From Enterococcus_E cecorum_B (lineage in GTDB: Bacteria > Bacillota > Bacilli > Lactobacillales > Enterococcaceae): DNA of 64,000 nucleotides. This document shows positions 52,761-61,217 of the stretch, one piece after another. Under the pieces are notes generated by a model. That model was not told the DNA's origin. It worked only from the letters and a program-made list of their open reading frames with translations, and searched no databases. Where the stretch lies: positions 1 through 64,000 of the forward strand of contig CAMMST010000001.1 of NCBI GenBank assembly GCA_946499615.1, read 5' to 3'. The translations under genes and the position numbers were made by a program. Every line of letters starts with the position of its first letter. Within the stretch, counting starts at the first letter, position 1.

Positions 52761-53094
52761 CTATCTCTCTTTATACTTCTGATAATATGCTAAAAAAATA
52801 ATTGTTCCAACACAGCAAATCATACTCGCAAAATTAGAAATAGTAAATCGTGAAGTACAACGGCACAAAAATACGAAAATAGACAACGGTTTTATTTTTG
52901 GGAATCTGATTGGTAATCATAAAGGACAGAGCACCTGATATTGCCATTGCTGAATATGATAATGAATAGTTATCCAAAGATTGATGTTCTTGCGCAAATA
53001 GTACAAAAGCATATTTGGAAACACCCATCAACAAATAGAATACAAACAAAAACAAGAAAATATGCTTATGTTTTAACAATTTTTTATATTTCAC
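52761..53094 (-). pseudogene. Truncated MFS transporter remnant
   Basis: A GTG at 53094 with AAGGAG seven bases upstream opens a frame with two membrane helices (HIFLFLFVFYLLMGVSKYAFVLFAQ, YSLSYSAMAISGALSFMI), stopping at 52834. A further hydrophobic piece (TISNFASMICCVGTIIFLAYYQ) follows in another frame to 52761. Together they are far too short for an MFS protein. I read this as a degraded transporter with a large internal deletion and a frameshift. Confidence 0.55.
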
Positions 53095-53221
53095 TCAATA
53101 ACTCCTTTATTTCGGTTGAATATTTACCTTTTATCCCTTAGACGAGTATATATGATTTGTTAGCAAATAACTCAGCCGTTACAAAATCTTCTCCCTTCAT
53201 AAAATAACAAATATGAAATTT

Positions 53222-53440
53222 TCACCAACTGTATTTTCTGAAGATACAGCTAATAATGCTACTATCTAACCTTAAAAGAATATTTACTATACCCGCTATT
53301 ACATCATTTATTTTTCCTAAAAATATTGGTTGTAGCGAAACTAAACCAGTAGTAAAAATCATGCAAATTACCAAAAATACAATACTATTGAGAGACAAAG
53401 AACTTACAAGTAATATTCTGCTCATTATATTCTTACTCAT
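53222..53440 (-). CDS. Small hydrophobic protein following the ABC-2 permease
   Basis: 72 residues from the ATG at 53440, one base after the permease stop codon, so translation is probably coupled. A single strong hydrophobic stretch (SRILLVSSLSLNSIVFLVICMIFTTGLVSL) and a possible second helix are seen. No family is recognised and no independent ribosome binding site is obvious. It may be a small transporter subunit, an immunity-type peptide, or a fragment of a second permease. Confidence 0.45.
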   Translation of the reverse strand: MSKNIMSRILLVSSLSLNSIVFLVICMIFTTGLVSLQPIFLGKINDVIAGIVNILLRLDSSIISCIFRKYSW

Positions 53441-53441
53441 C

Positions 53442-54197
53442 TTAAACACTAACCTTTTTAAATAGACTCTGGCTGACAAAAACAGCTAGTACTATTAACA
53501 AAATAATTTCTATACTTTGTTCAAACATAACTATCTGTAAACGACTATCTGAGAAAAATTGCGAACCATAAAAGACAGTACCTGGAATAAAATCTCTAAT
53601 TACCGTTATACCTGAACATAATGAAATTAAAATCGAGATTACTAACGATATCATAACAGATATACTGACAGAAAACTTTATCGATAGAACAAAAGTCAAT
53701 AGACAAAGTATCATTTGTAACAATAATGTAAAAAGGCTTAATAATATTTCTACATAATCATTTTGAAATGTACCTAAACCATTTCCAAAACGAGTATTAT
53801 TAATAAATAGCATATATGACAATATACTTACTAACTGAAAGACAAGGAAATACGCCAAGTTAAGCAATACAATAGTTAACATTCTTGCATAGACTATTTT
53901 TTTCCTGTTGGCCACTCTTGTCACCTCATATACCAAACTTCCATTTTTCAACTCACGTCCCAACGAGCATGATAGATATGTCATAACTAAAATCGGCAAA
54001 TAAAATCCGTAAACAAATTGCCACATACTTTGTGGATAGGTCAACAAGCTAAATGCAGAGTCAGCAATTTTCATTGATTTTAGATTCAAAGATACCATGA
54101 ACGCAAAGACAAATGGAATTAATGATAAAGCCCCAATCGCTAAGACACTTCTATTTTTCCATAATTTATATAATTCTGCATAAATTAGATTAATCAT
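53442..54197 (-). CDS. ABC-2 type transporter permease
   Basis: 251 residues with six transmembrane helices. The N-terminus MINLIYAELYKLWKNRS is typical of permeases related to lantibiotic-immunity and bacitracin-type systems (EpiG/MutG/BcrB-like). It follows its ATPase gene by one base. Substrate unknown; the LytTR-type promoter upstream suggests a link to the nearby two-component system. Confidence 0.8.
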   Translation of the reverse strand: MINLIYAELYKLWKNRSVLAIGALSLIPFVFAFMVSLNLKSMKIADSAFSLLTYPQSMWQFVYGFYLPILVMTYLSCSLGRELKNGSLVYEVTRVANRKKIVYARMLTIVLLNLAYFLVFQLVSILSYMLFINNTRFGNGLGTFQNDYVEILLSLFTLLLQMILCLLTFVLSIKFSVSISVMISLVISILISLCSGITVIRDFIPGTVFYGSQFFSDSRLQIVMFEQSIEIILLIVLAVFVSQSLFKKVSV

Positions 54198-54198
54198 T

Positions 54199-55068
54199 TT
54201 ATTCTCCTTTATCTAAAAACAATTGATTCACAATGTTAATTTGTTGAAATTTAACATTCAATTCTTGATTATAAGCAGCTTTTAAAACAACATTCAACAC
54301 ACCTTGACTTATGACATATATATTCTTCCCCTCAACTCTAATATTATCAGAATCACTGAGTTCTAATTCAGATAAAAATTTTTGCACATCTGCAGCATCA
54401 AGTCCTAATGATACTTTATAAGCAGTTTGTTTACCTAGTACTTCTTTTTGAATAACTCCTGAATCTAAAATCATATATCGATCAATTATATCTTCAATTT
54501 CTGATAGCTGATGAGAGGATAATAAGATCGCCACTCCTGAATTTGCAATCTCTCTTAGGTAATGTTTAAATTCTTGTATTGTTTTAATATCTAAGCCTAA
54601 TAAAGGCTCATCTAAAATTAATAACTTACGAGGCCTTATCATTGCCATTGCCAAACGTAACCTTTGTTTCATGCCATAAGAGTATGATTTAATCGGTTTG
54701 TTATCTGCATTTAGCAATACTCGAGCTAACATGTCCTCTATTTGCTGTTTACTATACCGTTCTCCTTCATATATCCCCATTAACTCCAAACTCTGATAAG
54801 CACTCAGATATTCAAAAAGCTCAGTATCTAACAAATAACCTATTTGTTTCATCATCATTTGGTTATGTTGAAAATTTTTGACACCATTAAAGATAATTTC
54901 GCCTGAATCTATATTGTGTAAACCCAAAATCGCCCTAATTAACGTGGTTTTTCCTGCACCATTTTCACCTACAAAACCAACAATTTCTCCAGATTCTACA
55001 GACAAAGAAACATCCTTTAAAACAACATCATCCCCATAACTTTTCTTAACAGACTTGACTTCGAGCAT
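54199..55068 (-). CDS. ABC transporter ATPase, BcrA type
   Basis: 289 residues. Walker A GENGAGKTT (near 38), Q-loop YLLDTELFEYL, signature SYGMKQRLRLAMAM, Walker B LLILDEPLLGLD, H-loop SSHQLSEIE. A C-terminal 80-residue extension is typical of BcrA/immunity ATPases. ATG 55068 follows GGAGGGTGCAGG; a longer in-frame start is rejected. The gene is preceded by a leader of about 260 nt from the LytTR-type promoter at 55334-55404. Confidence 0.87.
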   Translation of the reverse strand: MLEVKSVKKSYGDDVVLKDVSLSVESGEIVGFVGENGAGKTTLIRAILGLHNIDSGEIIFNGVKNFQHNQMMMKQIGYLLDTELFEYLSAYQSLELMGIYEGERYSKQQIEDMLARVLLNADNKPIKSYSYGMKQRLRLAMAMIRPRKLLILDEPLLGLDIKTIQEFKHYLREIANSGVAILLSSHQLSEIEDIIDRYMILDSGVIQKEVLGKQTAYKVSLGLDAADVQKFLSELELSDSDNIRVEGKNIYVISQGVLNVVLKAAYNQELNVKFQQINIVNQLFLDKGE

Positions 55069-55333
55069 CCTGCACCCTCCACTATAGATATTAAATAAAA
55101 AATAAAATTCGAACATTCATAACAAATACATCTTTGTTTGTCCGAACACCCGAATTTTATTACTTTTTTGCACCACTAAAAATTTTTCTTACCAATTTGA
55201 ACATCAAAAATCCAAATCATTAAAGAAATAGATTTAGTAATTTTACTATTTATTTTTTCCCCATCTAATTCACTTTCCGGTAACTTGATTTTAGTAATTT
55301 GTCACCAGACATATTAAGTAGTTTTATGAACAT
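55069..55333 (-). other. Long leader of the BcrA-type operon, with possible gene debris
   Basis: The untranslated leader is unusually long. It holds a 41-codon open stretch (reverse strand, about 55178-55303; KIKLPESELDGEKINSKITK) with protein-like composition, lying behind an in-frame TGA and without a start. It may be debris of a deleted gene. Confidence 0.3.
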
Positions 55334-55404
55334 AGCATAGCCTTTTCTCATCTAATCTTCAATAGTCTATCCCCTGAACAACATCAAATATGCGATAAAC
55401 GACA
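55334..55404 (-). promoter_or_regulatory. LytTR-type promoter A (BcrA-type ABC operon)
   Basis: On the minus strand the direct repeats TGTCGTTTA (55396-55404) and TGTTGTTCA (55375-55383) are 12 bp apart. Twelve bases later comes -35 TTGAAG (55357-55362), then 17 bp and -10 TATGCT (55334-55339). The same layout recurs at 60275-60345 and 62523-62592. Confidence 0.8.
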
Positions 55405-55437
55405 TAATAAAATTCCATATAAGATTTTTCATATAAC
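55356..55437. repeat. About 82-bp element shared with 60297-60377
   Basis: By eye about 80 percent identical to 60297-60377 in the same orientation. It contains the LytTR direct repeats and the -35 of promoter A. Confidence 0.8.
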
Positions 55438-56091
55438 AAAAATATATCCATTTAGTTTGCATTATGTACCCTGAGTTTTATTACAATTATTTAATTATAA
55501 ACTAGCTCTAACGCTTGGTAAATAGACTTTTATAGTCGTTTCTTACTTTATTCCATTTTAGCACTTTTCTCTGAATTAACCACTCTGAAAAAAATATATA
55601 TTTTTGCGATAATATTTTCCTAGCTACTTGGAATCCGAAAATATCCATTACTAAATCTGTTCAATCAAATGCAGGCGTTTAATTTAAACCTTCAAGATAT
55701 TTATTACTTCAAATAGTTATACAGGCTCTTAAAAAACGTTCGAACCAAAACTATTGAATTTATACTGTTTTGCGTTCAAAGGTTCTGAAAAATAGACCTG
55801 ATAATGAGTACTCTGCGTCAACGGTCTCAAAAATAACTCGCTGAAAAATCATAACTTTTGAACGCTATTTAGTATTAGTTTAGTATAGAAGCGAGTTCAT
55901 TAGCATATGCTTCGATTTTGAAAAGAAAACAGTAATTATTTAGTGACACTTTACGCTATTCATTGGAGAAGTTTTGATTCAAATACAAAACTACTAGAGT
56001 GACTCCTTTGAATGATATTACCATTTAAATCCTCGAATAGTATCAAAACGTCAAAACAGCTTATACGAATACCATCAAAGTTGATACTATT
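55438..56091. other. Intergenic region without a supported gene
   Basis: About 650 bp between the two ABC operons. An inverted pair GCGTTCAAA (55772-55780) and TTTGAACGC (55857-55865) and another, AATAGTATCAA (56036-56046) with TTGATACTATT (56081-56091), are seen. The second abuts the stop codon of the DUF4097 gene and may help end its transcript. Confidence 0.4.
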
Positions 56092-56640
56092 TTATTTATA
56101 TCTGATATCCCCATTCTTTAATACAAATTTGATTTCACCCAAGTCACTATTTTTCAAATATAAGTCACCATTTTCCAATTCGATGCGACCTGTTTTAATT
56201 TGTGTATTCTCCACTCGAATATCTCCATTTCCTGAGTGAGCAACAATTACTTTAGATAATACATTTTTCAAACTAATATCGCTGTTTTCCGTTTGAATCT
56301 CAACTTTTTCTAGCCATTTTTCAGGAATTTCAAGAATTACTTTACTATTGAAGCTGAAAGAGAAAAGATGCGACCACCAATGCCTAGTATCTTTTACAGA
56401 AAAAATTTTCAACTGATGATCTACTTCAGCAACTTTAACCTTATTTTGACACCTTAATAAATTCACATGATAATATTCATCGCTTGATTTTTTTATTTCT
56501 ATATCTTCGTCATCTAAATTTAATTTTATTTCAGAAAATACAGTCGTAAAGTCTTTTTCTTGAGCAAAAGCTACTGTTGTCAATTTGCCAAAAAAGAAAA
56601 AGCCCATAACAACCACAACTACCAACCATACTTTTTTCAT
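56092..56640 (-). CDS. Secreted DUF4097-type beta-helical protein
   Basis: 182 residues. N-terminal signal or anchor 1-26 (ends VAFA). The remainder is a chain of short strands with repeated IEIKKSSDEYYHV, VEIQTENSDISLKN, IVAHSGNGDIRVEN and IELENGDLYLKN, typical of the DUF4097 family (G/S-x-x-N-G-D-I-x-x pattern). DUF4097 proteins often accompany envelope-stress systems. It is the last gene of the ABC operon starting at 60169; its start has GGGAGG nearby. Confidence 0.75.
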   Translation of the reverse strand: MKKVWLVVVVVMGFFFFGKLTTVAFAQEKDFTTVFSEIKLNLDDEDIEIKKSSDEYYHVNLLRCQNKVKVAEVDHQLKIFSVKDTRHWWSHLFSFSFNSKVILEIPEKWLEKVEIQTENSDISLKNVLSKVIVAHSGNGDIRVENTQIKTGRIELENGDLYLKNSDLGEIKFVLKNGDIRYK

Positions 56641-56679
56641 ATCCTCAAGTCCTCCCTAACCAATAAATTATTCTATCTA

Positions 56680-57801
56680 CTAATTTACTTTATTCAAGCT
56701 ACGATAAGAAAAATAGTATAAAACAATAATAGAAACTATAAATAAAACGTACAAGCAATTATTTACAAATAAATTCTGATTTATCTGATAATTATTAATC
56801 ATTGTTAAAACCCAATTTTGTGGAAAAATATGACCTATTTTTTGCATAAACACTGGCATAATCGTTGATGGCCATAAACAACCAGCTAACATTGAAGTAG
56901 GAAGTAAGATAATATTCGTAATTTGCTCGTTTGAAAGTAAACTATCTGCATGTACACCTATAAAAATTCCTAGACAAACAACAAACGAAGAGTAACACAA
57001 TAATACCAAACATAACCACGAAAACTCCATTGAGAAATGAATACCAAGAACAGACAATAGCATCAACATCATCACGACTTGTATCAAACATACAAATAAA
57101 CCTATTAGGAAATAGCTAATTAAATATCCTCCTATTCCATTACTAGCAATTTTTATTCTGCTAATTATATTACTCTCTTTATCTCTTATAATATTCGTAG
57201 AAATAAAACTCATTCCGCTCAAAATAATTATCAACAAGAAACCTAAACTTTGATTAGAAATTATTTTTTTATTTTTTATATCGATTAATTCCTTTCGCTG
57301 AACCGTCAATTTTTTCTCATTTTTCAATTGAATTAGTTTTGTCAAATGCTGCATATTTTCATTGGAAATAGCTGCCAAATAATCAATATTTTGTAATGAC
57401 ACAAGCAACTGTTCCTCAACCCAATTCTCTATCTCGCTTTCTTTGGATGAAACTAGCAAAATCGGTTGTATCTCTCTGCGCTTAACCAATGAAGCCATAA
57501 ATGATTTTGGAATGATAATTTGTATTTCTGCTCTTCCTTCCTTAACCTGTTTTCTCCCCTCTTTTTGACTCGCTTGCTCTATTAGCTTAAATTTATCATT
57601 TTCCTCCAATTTATGAATTATCTGATTAGAAATTTCAGAATGATCGAGGTCCGTAACAATTATTGAAGTTTGAACGCTTGAAACACTATTGAATAGCACA
57701 GCTAACATGACAGCTAATACAGGGATAACAAACAACATAATATACGTGCTTTTATATCTAATTAATTTTTTCAACAGCACTCCTATTACTTGTAAACTCA
57801 T
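56680..57801 (-). CDS. ABC-2 type permease (second of pair)
   Basis: 373 residues. One N-terminal helix (TYIMLFVIPVLAVMLAVLF), a large extracellular domain about 40-180, then five C-terminal helices, the layout of ABC2_membrane_3 proteins. It overlaps the preceding permease gene by 4 bp. With the sister permease and ATPase it would form a heterodimeric exporter. Confidence 0.83.
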   Translation of the reverse strand: MSLQVIGVLLKKLIRYKSTYIMLFVIPVLAVMLAVLFNSVSSVQTSIIVTDLDHSEISNQIIHKLEENDKFKLIEQASQKEGRKQVKEGRAEIQIIIPKSFMASLVKRREIQPILLVSSKESEIENWVEEQLLVSLQNIDYLAAISNENMQHLTKLIQLKNEKKLTVQRKELIDIKNKKIISNQSLGFLLIIILSGMSFISTNIIRDKESNIISRIKIASNGIGGYLISYFLIGLFVCLIQVVMMLMLLSVLGIHFSMEFSWLCLVLLCYSSFVVCLGIFIGVHADSLLSNEQITNIILLPTSMLAGCLWPSTIMPVFMQKIGHIFPQNWVLTMINNYQINQNLFVNNCLYVLFIVSIIVLYYFSYRSLNKVN

Positions 57802-58925
57802 ACTATCCCTCTTTTCTTAATCATAATTGTTGAAATAACTAAGCATAAGGCACATAATGTCACATTCAAGAACAATACTTGATATACTTGTGAATTTGGA
57901 ACATCAAAAATCAATTGAAACATCGCCTTGTTCATCCAATGAATAGGAGAAAACATTGATAACTTATCAAGTAAAGATGATTGAAAAACAGAAAGAGGAA
58001 TATAACTGCCTCCTAAAAATGCAGCTATAGGAATCACAACTGTCAAAACAGATGAAATCATTCGTTGATTGCGAACCCAAACACATAATAATAAAGCCAA
58101 CGAAACAATAAACATCGAAAACGTTAGGCTTAATCCCAATATCCACCACTGATTCACGCCCCAATTCGCCTTTAAAACACCAATTGCAAATAGATATAGT
58201 AGTACTGATTGTAAGAGCAATAAACTAAAATAACTCACAAACTTATAGAAAATCATACATTTTTTACCCAGCGGAGTTATCAGTTGACGCTGAAGAATAT
58301 GATTTTGTTTATCATAAAAATACAAAGAAATACAAGTAGTTAATCCATATAAACCCATTAGCGTAAACATCGCAACCGAGTAGTAATCTGCCGATGTAGG
58401 ACTATTTTTCAAATTAAGAGAGTGCTTTTGAATAAACTTTCCTTTATGACTCTGGGCTAAATTGACTGACTGAGATGGCTTATTCTCCATCATCACTTGA
58501 TATGTTGTTAAACTATCCTTATAGCTATCTATTAAAAACTGTACTAAATCTCCCTGTTGGGCATGCAGTTGATTGGTGTAAAGCGTTATTTTCTCTTTAC
58601 TATTCAATACTATCAGTGCATCTATCTCCCCTTGCTGTACTTTTTTCTTGCTACTATCTATATTACTTATTTTTTTGTAATGAATAGGTAACTCTTTAGA
58701 AATAGATTTTAAAAAATTAGTAAATGGTTGCACTTGTGCTGACTGTGTATTCGCTACATGATATTCTATGTTCATTTGTGGAATATTCTCAATTGTGCTA
58801 AAACTCCCACTGAATGCCCAAGTTAAAATAGTCATCATAATCATTGGAAACACCATAAACATAAACAGCTCTTTACGTCCACGAAATAGCTTTAACCATT
58901 CAATCCTAATAATATTTATCAACAT
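57798..58925 (-). CDS. ABC-2 type permease (first of pair)
   Basis: 375 residues with the same layout as the next gene: N-terminal helix (LFMFMVFPMIMMTILTWAFSGS), extracellular domain to about 175, five helices after that. It starts 8 bp after the ATPase gene. Such NatB/YhaP-like pairs export ions, drugs or peptides. Confidence 0.83.
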   Translation of the reverse strand: MLINIIRIEWLKLFRGRKELFMFMVFPMIMMTILTWAFSGSFSTIENIPQMNIEYHVANTQSAQVQPFTNFLKSISKELPIHYKKISNIDSSKKKVQQGEIDALIVLNSKEKITLYTNQLHAQQGDLVQFLIDSYKDSLTTYQVMMENKPSQSVNLAQSHKGKFIQKHSLNLKNSPTSADYYSVAMFTLMGLYGLTTCISLYFYDKQNHILQRQLITPLGKKCMIFYKFVSYFSLLLLQSVLLYLFAIGVLKANWGVNQWWILGLSLTFSMFIVSLALLLCVWVRNQRMISSVLTVVIPIAAFLGGSYIPLSVFQSSLLDKLSMFSPIHWMNKAMFQLIFDVPNSQVYQVLFLNVTLCALCLVISTIMIKKRGIV

Positions 58926-58933
58926 CTCTTCAC

Positions 58934-59860
58934 CTACTCATCTCTCAAGGCTTTTCCGGTCAAATACAAGAAGATTACTTCAAGATTTACATATTCTCTG
59001 CTAATCTCTAAAATTACTACTTCCTCTTTAGCAAGCAAACGAAGCATTTCATTTAACTGCTTTTCCTTAACAGAAATACCCACTTTACCATCTACAATAG
59101 AATACTCCTTTTCTCGTAGCCACTCTATTTGATATATGATTTCGCTATCTTGTAGCCAAATGGTCATAGGTTCATCTAAGGTTTCTCTATATTTTTGGAT
59201 AATTCGATCAACCGCACCCTTTTCAATCACTTTGCCCTGATCCATAACATATACATAATCACAAACTTTTTCTATTTCCTCCATATAATGTGAAATGTAC
59301 AAAATAGATGTTCCTTGTTTTTTTAATTGCTCAATAGTTTCTAAAATCATATTTCTTGATTGAGGATCAATACCCACAGTTGGTTCATCTAAAATAATTA
59401 GTTGCGGTTGATGCACCAATGCACAAGCAATATTCAATCTTCGCTGCATTCCACCAGAAAAATGCTTGGGGAATTTTTTAGCTTTTTCCAATAATCCTAC
59501 TTTTTGTAAGCTATCATTAACGCGTTCAATTAATTGTTTGCCCTTTAAACCGTATAACATTCCAAATAATTTTACATTTTCAAAGGCTGTCAAATCTGGA
59601 TATACAGCAATTTCCTGTGGCACATAGCCAATTTTATCGCTAATTGATTGAATTTGGCTGATATCTTCTTGAAAAAGGCTAATCTGTCCTTCATCTGCTT
59701 TTACCAAATTTAGCAATATACTGACAAAGGTAGATTTTCCAGCTCCATTAGGTCCTAACAATCCGTAACATTTTCCCGAATACATTTCAAAATTAACATC
59801 ATCCAAAACCAGTTGCCTATCATACGATTTGCGGACTTTTTTCGTTTCTACAACCAACAT
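58934..59860 (-). CDS. ABC transporter ATPase, NatA/DrrA type
   Basis: 308 residues. Walker A GPNGAGKST (near 35), Q-loop YVPQEIAVYPDL, signature FSGGMQRRLNIACAL, Walker B LIILDEPTVGID, H-loop ISHYMEE. A C-terminal regulatory extension of about 85 residues follows. It starts immediately after the stop codon of the small membrane protein gene. It is the energising subunit for the two permeases. Confidence 0.9.
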   Translation of the reverse strand: MLVVETKKVRKSYDRQLVLDDVNFEMYSGKCYGLLGPNGAGKSTFVSILLNLVKADEGQISLFQEDISQIQSISDKIGYVPQEIAVYPDLTAFENVKLFGMLYGLKGKQLIERVNDSLQKVGLLEKAKKFPKHFSGGMQRRLNIACALVHQPQLIILDEPTVGIDPQSRNMILETIEQLKKQGTSILYISHYMEEIEKVCDYVYVMDQGKVIEKGAVDRIIQKYRETLDEPMTIWLQDSEIIYQIEWLREKEYSIVDGKVGISVKEKQLNEMLRLLAKEEVVILEISREYVNLEVIFLYLTGKALRDE

Positions 59861-60169
59861 CTAAAAATCCTCCTTAACATTTTCTACTTCACTAAGTTGC
59901 AATTTATTCACAATAAAATTTAATACTATAGGGAAACAGACTGCTAATAATACGCCAACTATGTGAATCATTAACAAACTGATTAAATTCATAAAAAAAA
60001 TATCTATCCAACAATAAATATTGTACTTTCCAAAAGTAACAACAACCTGAAATAAGCTAAATAATATTAAGTAAACAACTAACTGATACACCAAATTAGT
60101 TTGAAATAATAAAAACACTATCAACCCATACACTACACTATCTACAACAGTATAGTGTACTATTTTCAT
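59861..60169 (-). CDS. Small membrane protein, first gene of the NatA-type ABC operon
   Basis: 102 residues with three or four hydrophobic segments (VVYGLIVFLLFQTNLVYQLVVYLILFSL, IDIFFMNLISLLMIHIVGVLLAVCF). No family recognised. Its ATG is about 100 nt after the predicted start of transcription from promoter B. It is conserved in position ahead of the ATPase and could be an accessory or sensing component. Confidence 0.6.
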   Translation of the reverse strand: MKIVHYTVVDSVVYGLIVFLLFQTNLVYQLVVYLILFSLFQVVVTFGKYNIYCWIDIFFMNLISLLMIHIVGVLLAVCFPIVLNFIVNKLQLSEVENVKEDF

Positions 60170-60274
60170 TGAAATGCCTTTATCTAAAAATGAGCGTTCA
60201 AAAAAAAGTTCACAAAATAAGATACGTAAAGTACATAGTGTTGCAAATGCAAATATTTCAATTACACATTCAAT

Positions 60275-60345
60275 AATATAATTCCTTCACATTTCGCTTT
60301 CAATAATCTATAACCTGAACAGCACCAAATATGCGGTAAACAACA
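60275..60345 (-). promoter_or_regulatory. LytTR-type promoter B (NatA-type ABC operon)
   Basis: On the minus strand TGTTGTTTA (60337-60345) and TGCTGTTCA (60316-60324) are 12 bp apart; 12 bases further is -35 TTGAAA (60298-60303), then 17 bp and -10 TATATT (60275-60280). The layout is identical to promoter A. Confidence 0.82.
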
Positions 60346-60377
60346 TAATAAATTCGACTACGATTTTTCCAAATAAC
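60297..60377. repeat. About 82-bp element shared with 55356-55437
   Basis: Second copy of the promoter-containing element in the intergenic region between the ABC operon and the divergent two-component genes. Confidence 0.8.
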
Positions 60378-60421
60378 AGTCTAATTCATGTCCAAAGCAT
60401 TAAAACCAAATTAAATTATCA

Positions 60422-60450
60422 TTGTGCAATCTAATTACCAGCATTATAAT
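60422..60450 (+). promoter_or_regulatory. Promoter of the LytTR two-component operon
   Basis: TTGTGC (60422-60427), 17-bp spacer, TATAAT (60445-60450), 32 bp before the ATG. It has no adjacent LytTR repeat in the right position, so it may be constitutive. Confidence 0.7.
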
Positions 60451-60482
60451 AAAGATGTACAGCTATTATCGAGGTGATTCAA

Positions 60483-61217
60483 ATGATTTTTGCAATCTGT
60501 GATGACGAACTACTTTTTCAAAAGACGTTGGAAAAACGATTACATTTTCTATGCGAAAAAATGAAAATTGATGTAACTATATTAAAATTTAATAATGGAC
60601 AAGAAGTCATTCATTACATAACTAAACCTCATTCCACCTCTATTGATGTGCTATTTTTAGATATTGATATGCCAGGAATGAACGGACTCACTTTAAAAGA
60701 TAAGTTGAGCAATCAAAAATTAGTACGATATATCGTCTTTACCACAAATCATCAAGAACATATTTATGAGGCCTTTGGTACAAAAACATTAGGATTTTTA
60801 AACAAACCCACGAATGATTCTGACTTAGAGAAAAAAATTCAACAATATCTGCAAATCACAGAAAAAGAAAAAGTGCTTGAATTTACTGATGTCTTTAATG
60901 TAACACATCGACATTCCTTGGATGAATTTATGTACTTCAAAGTAGACGACAGATATATTGAGGTACACTTAGTAAATAAAAAAGACAATTTTCTGATTCT
61001 AAGTCGGATGAAAGATTTAGAACAAAAATTTGTAGAACTGCCTTTCATCAGATGTCATAAATCGTATATTGTTTCATTAATACAATTGGAAAAAATTAGC
61101 GTAACCACAGCCAGCTTATCTAACCAAGAAATCCTTCCTGTAGGACGAAGATTCTATCCCAAAGTAAAAAAAGATTATTTTGCATTTAGGAGAGATTTAG
61201 TATGGAGAAGTATCTAA
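60483..61217 (+). CDS. LytTR family response regulator
   Basis: 244 residues. Receiver domain 1-120 with the acidic pair in CDDE and the phospho-acceptor Asp in FLDIDMPGMNG (near 60). LytTR DNA-binding domain about 140-240 (FMYFKVDDRYIEVHL, FIRCHKSYIVSL). LytTR domains bind paired 9-bp direct repeats separated by 12-13 bp, precisely the pattern at promoters A, B and C. ATG 60483 lies six bases after GAGGTG. It overlaps the kinase gene by 16 bp. Confidence 0.92.
   Translation: MIFAICDDELLFQKTLEKRLHFLCEKMKIDVTILKFNNGQEVIHYITKPHSTSIDVLFLDIDMPGMNGLTLKDKLSNQKLVRYIVFTTNHQEHIYEAFGTKTLGFLNKPTNDSDLEKKIQQYLQITEKEKVLEFTDVFNVTHRHSLDEFMYFKVDDRYIEVHLVNKKDNFLILSRMKDLEQKFVELPFIRCHKSYIVSLIQLEKISVTTASLSNQEILPVGRRFYPKVKKDYFAFRRDLVWRSI

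Noticed and set aside
53150..53215. 20-codon frame MKGEDFVTAELFANKSYILV on the minus strand as another peptide precursor
   Set aside because: No ribosome binding site precedes the ATG and there is no promoter or terminator of its own.
55772..55865. Inverted repeat GCGTTCAAA/TTTGAACGC as a mobile-element end or small RNA
   Set aside because: Only 9-bp arms with a 76-bp loop, no transposase gene and no promoter pointing at it.
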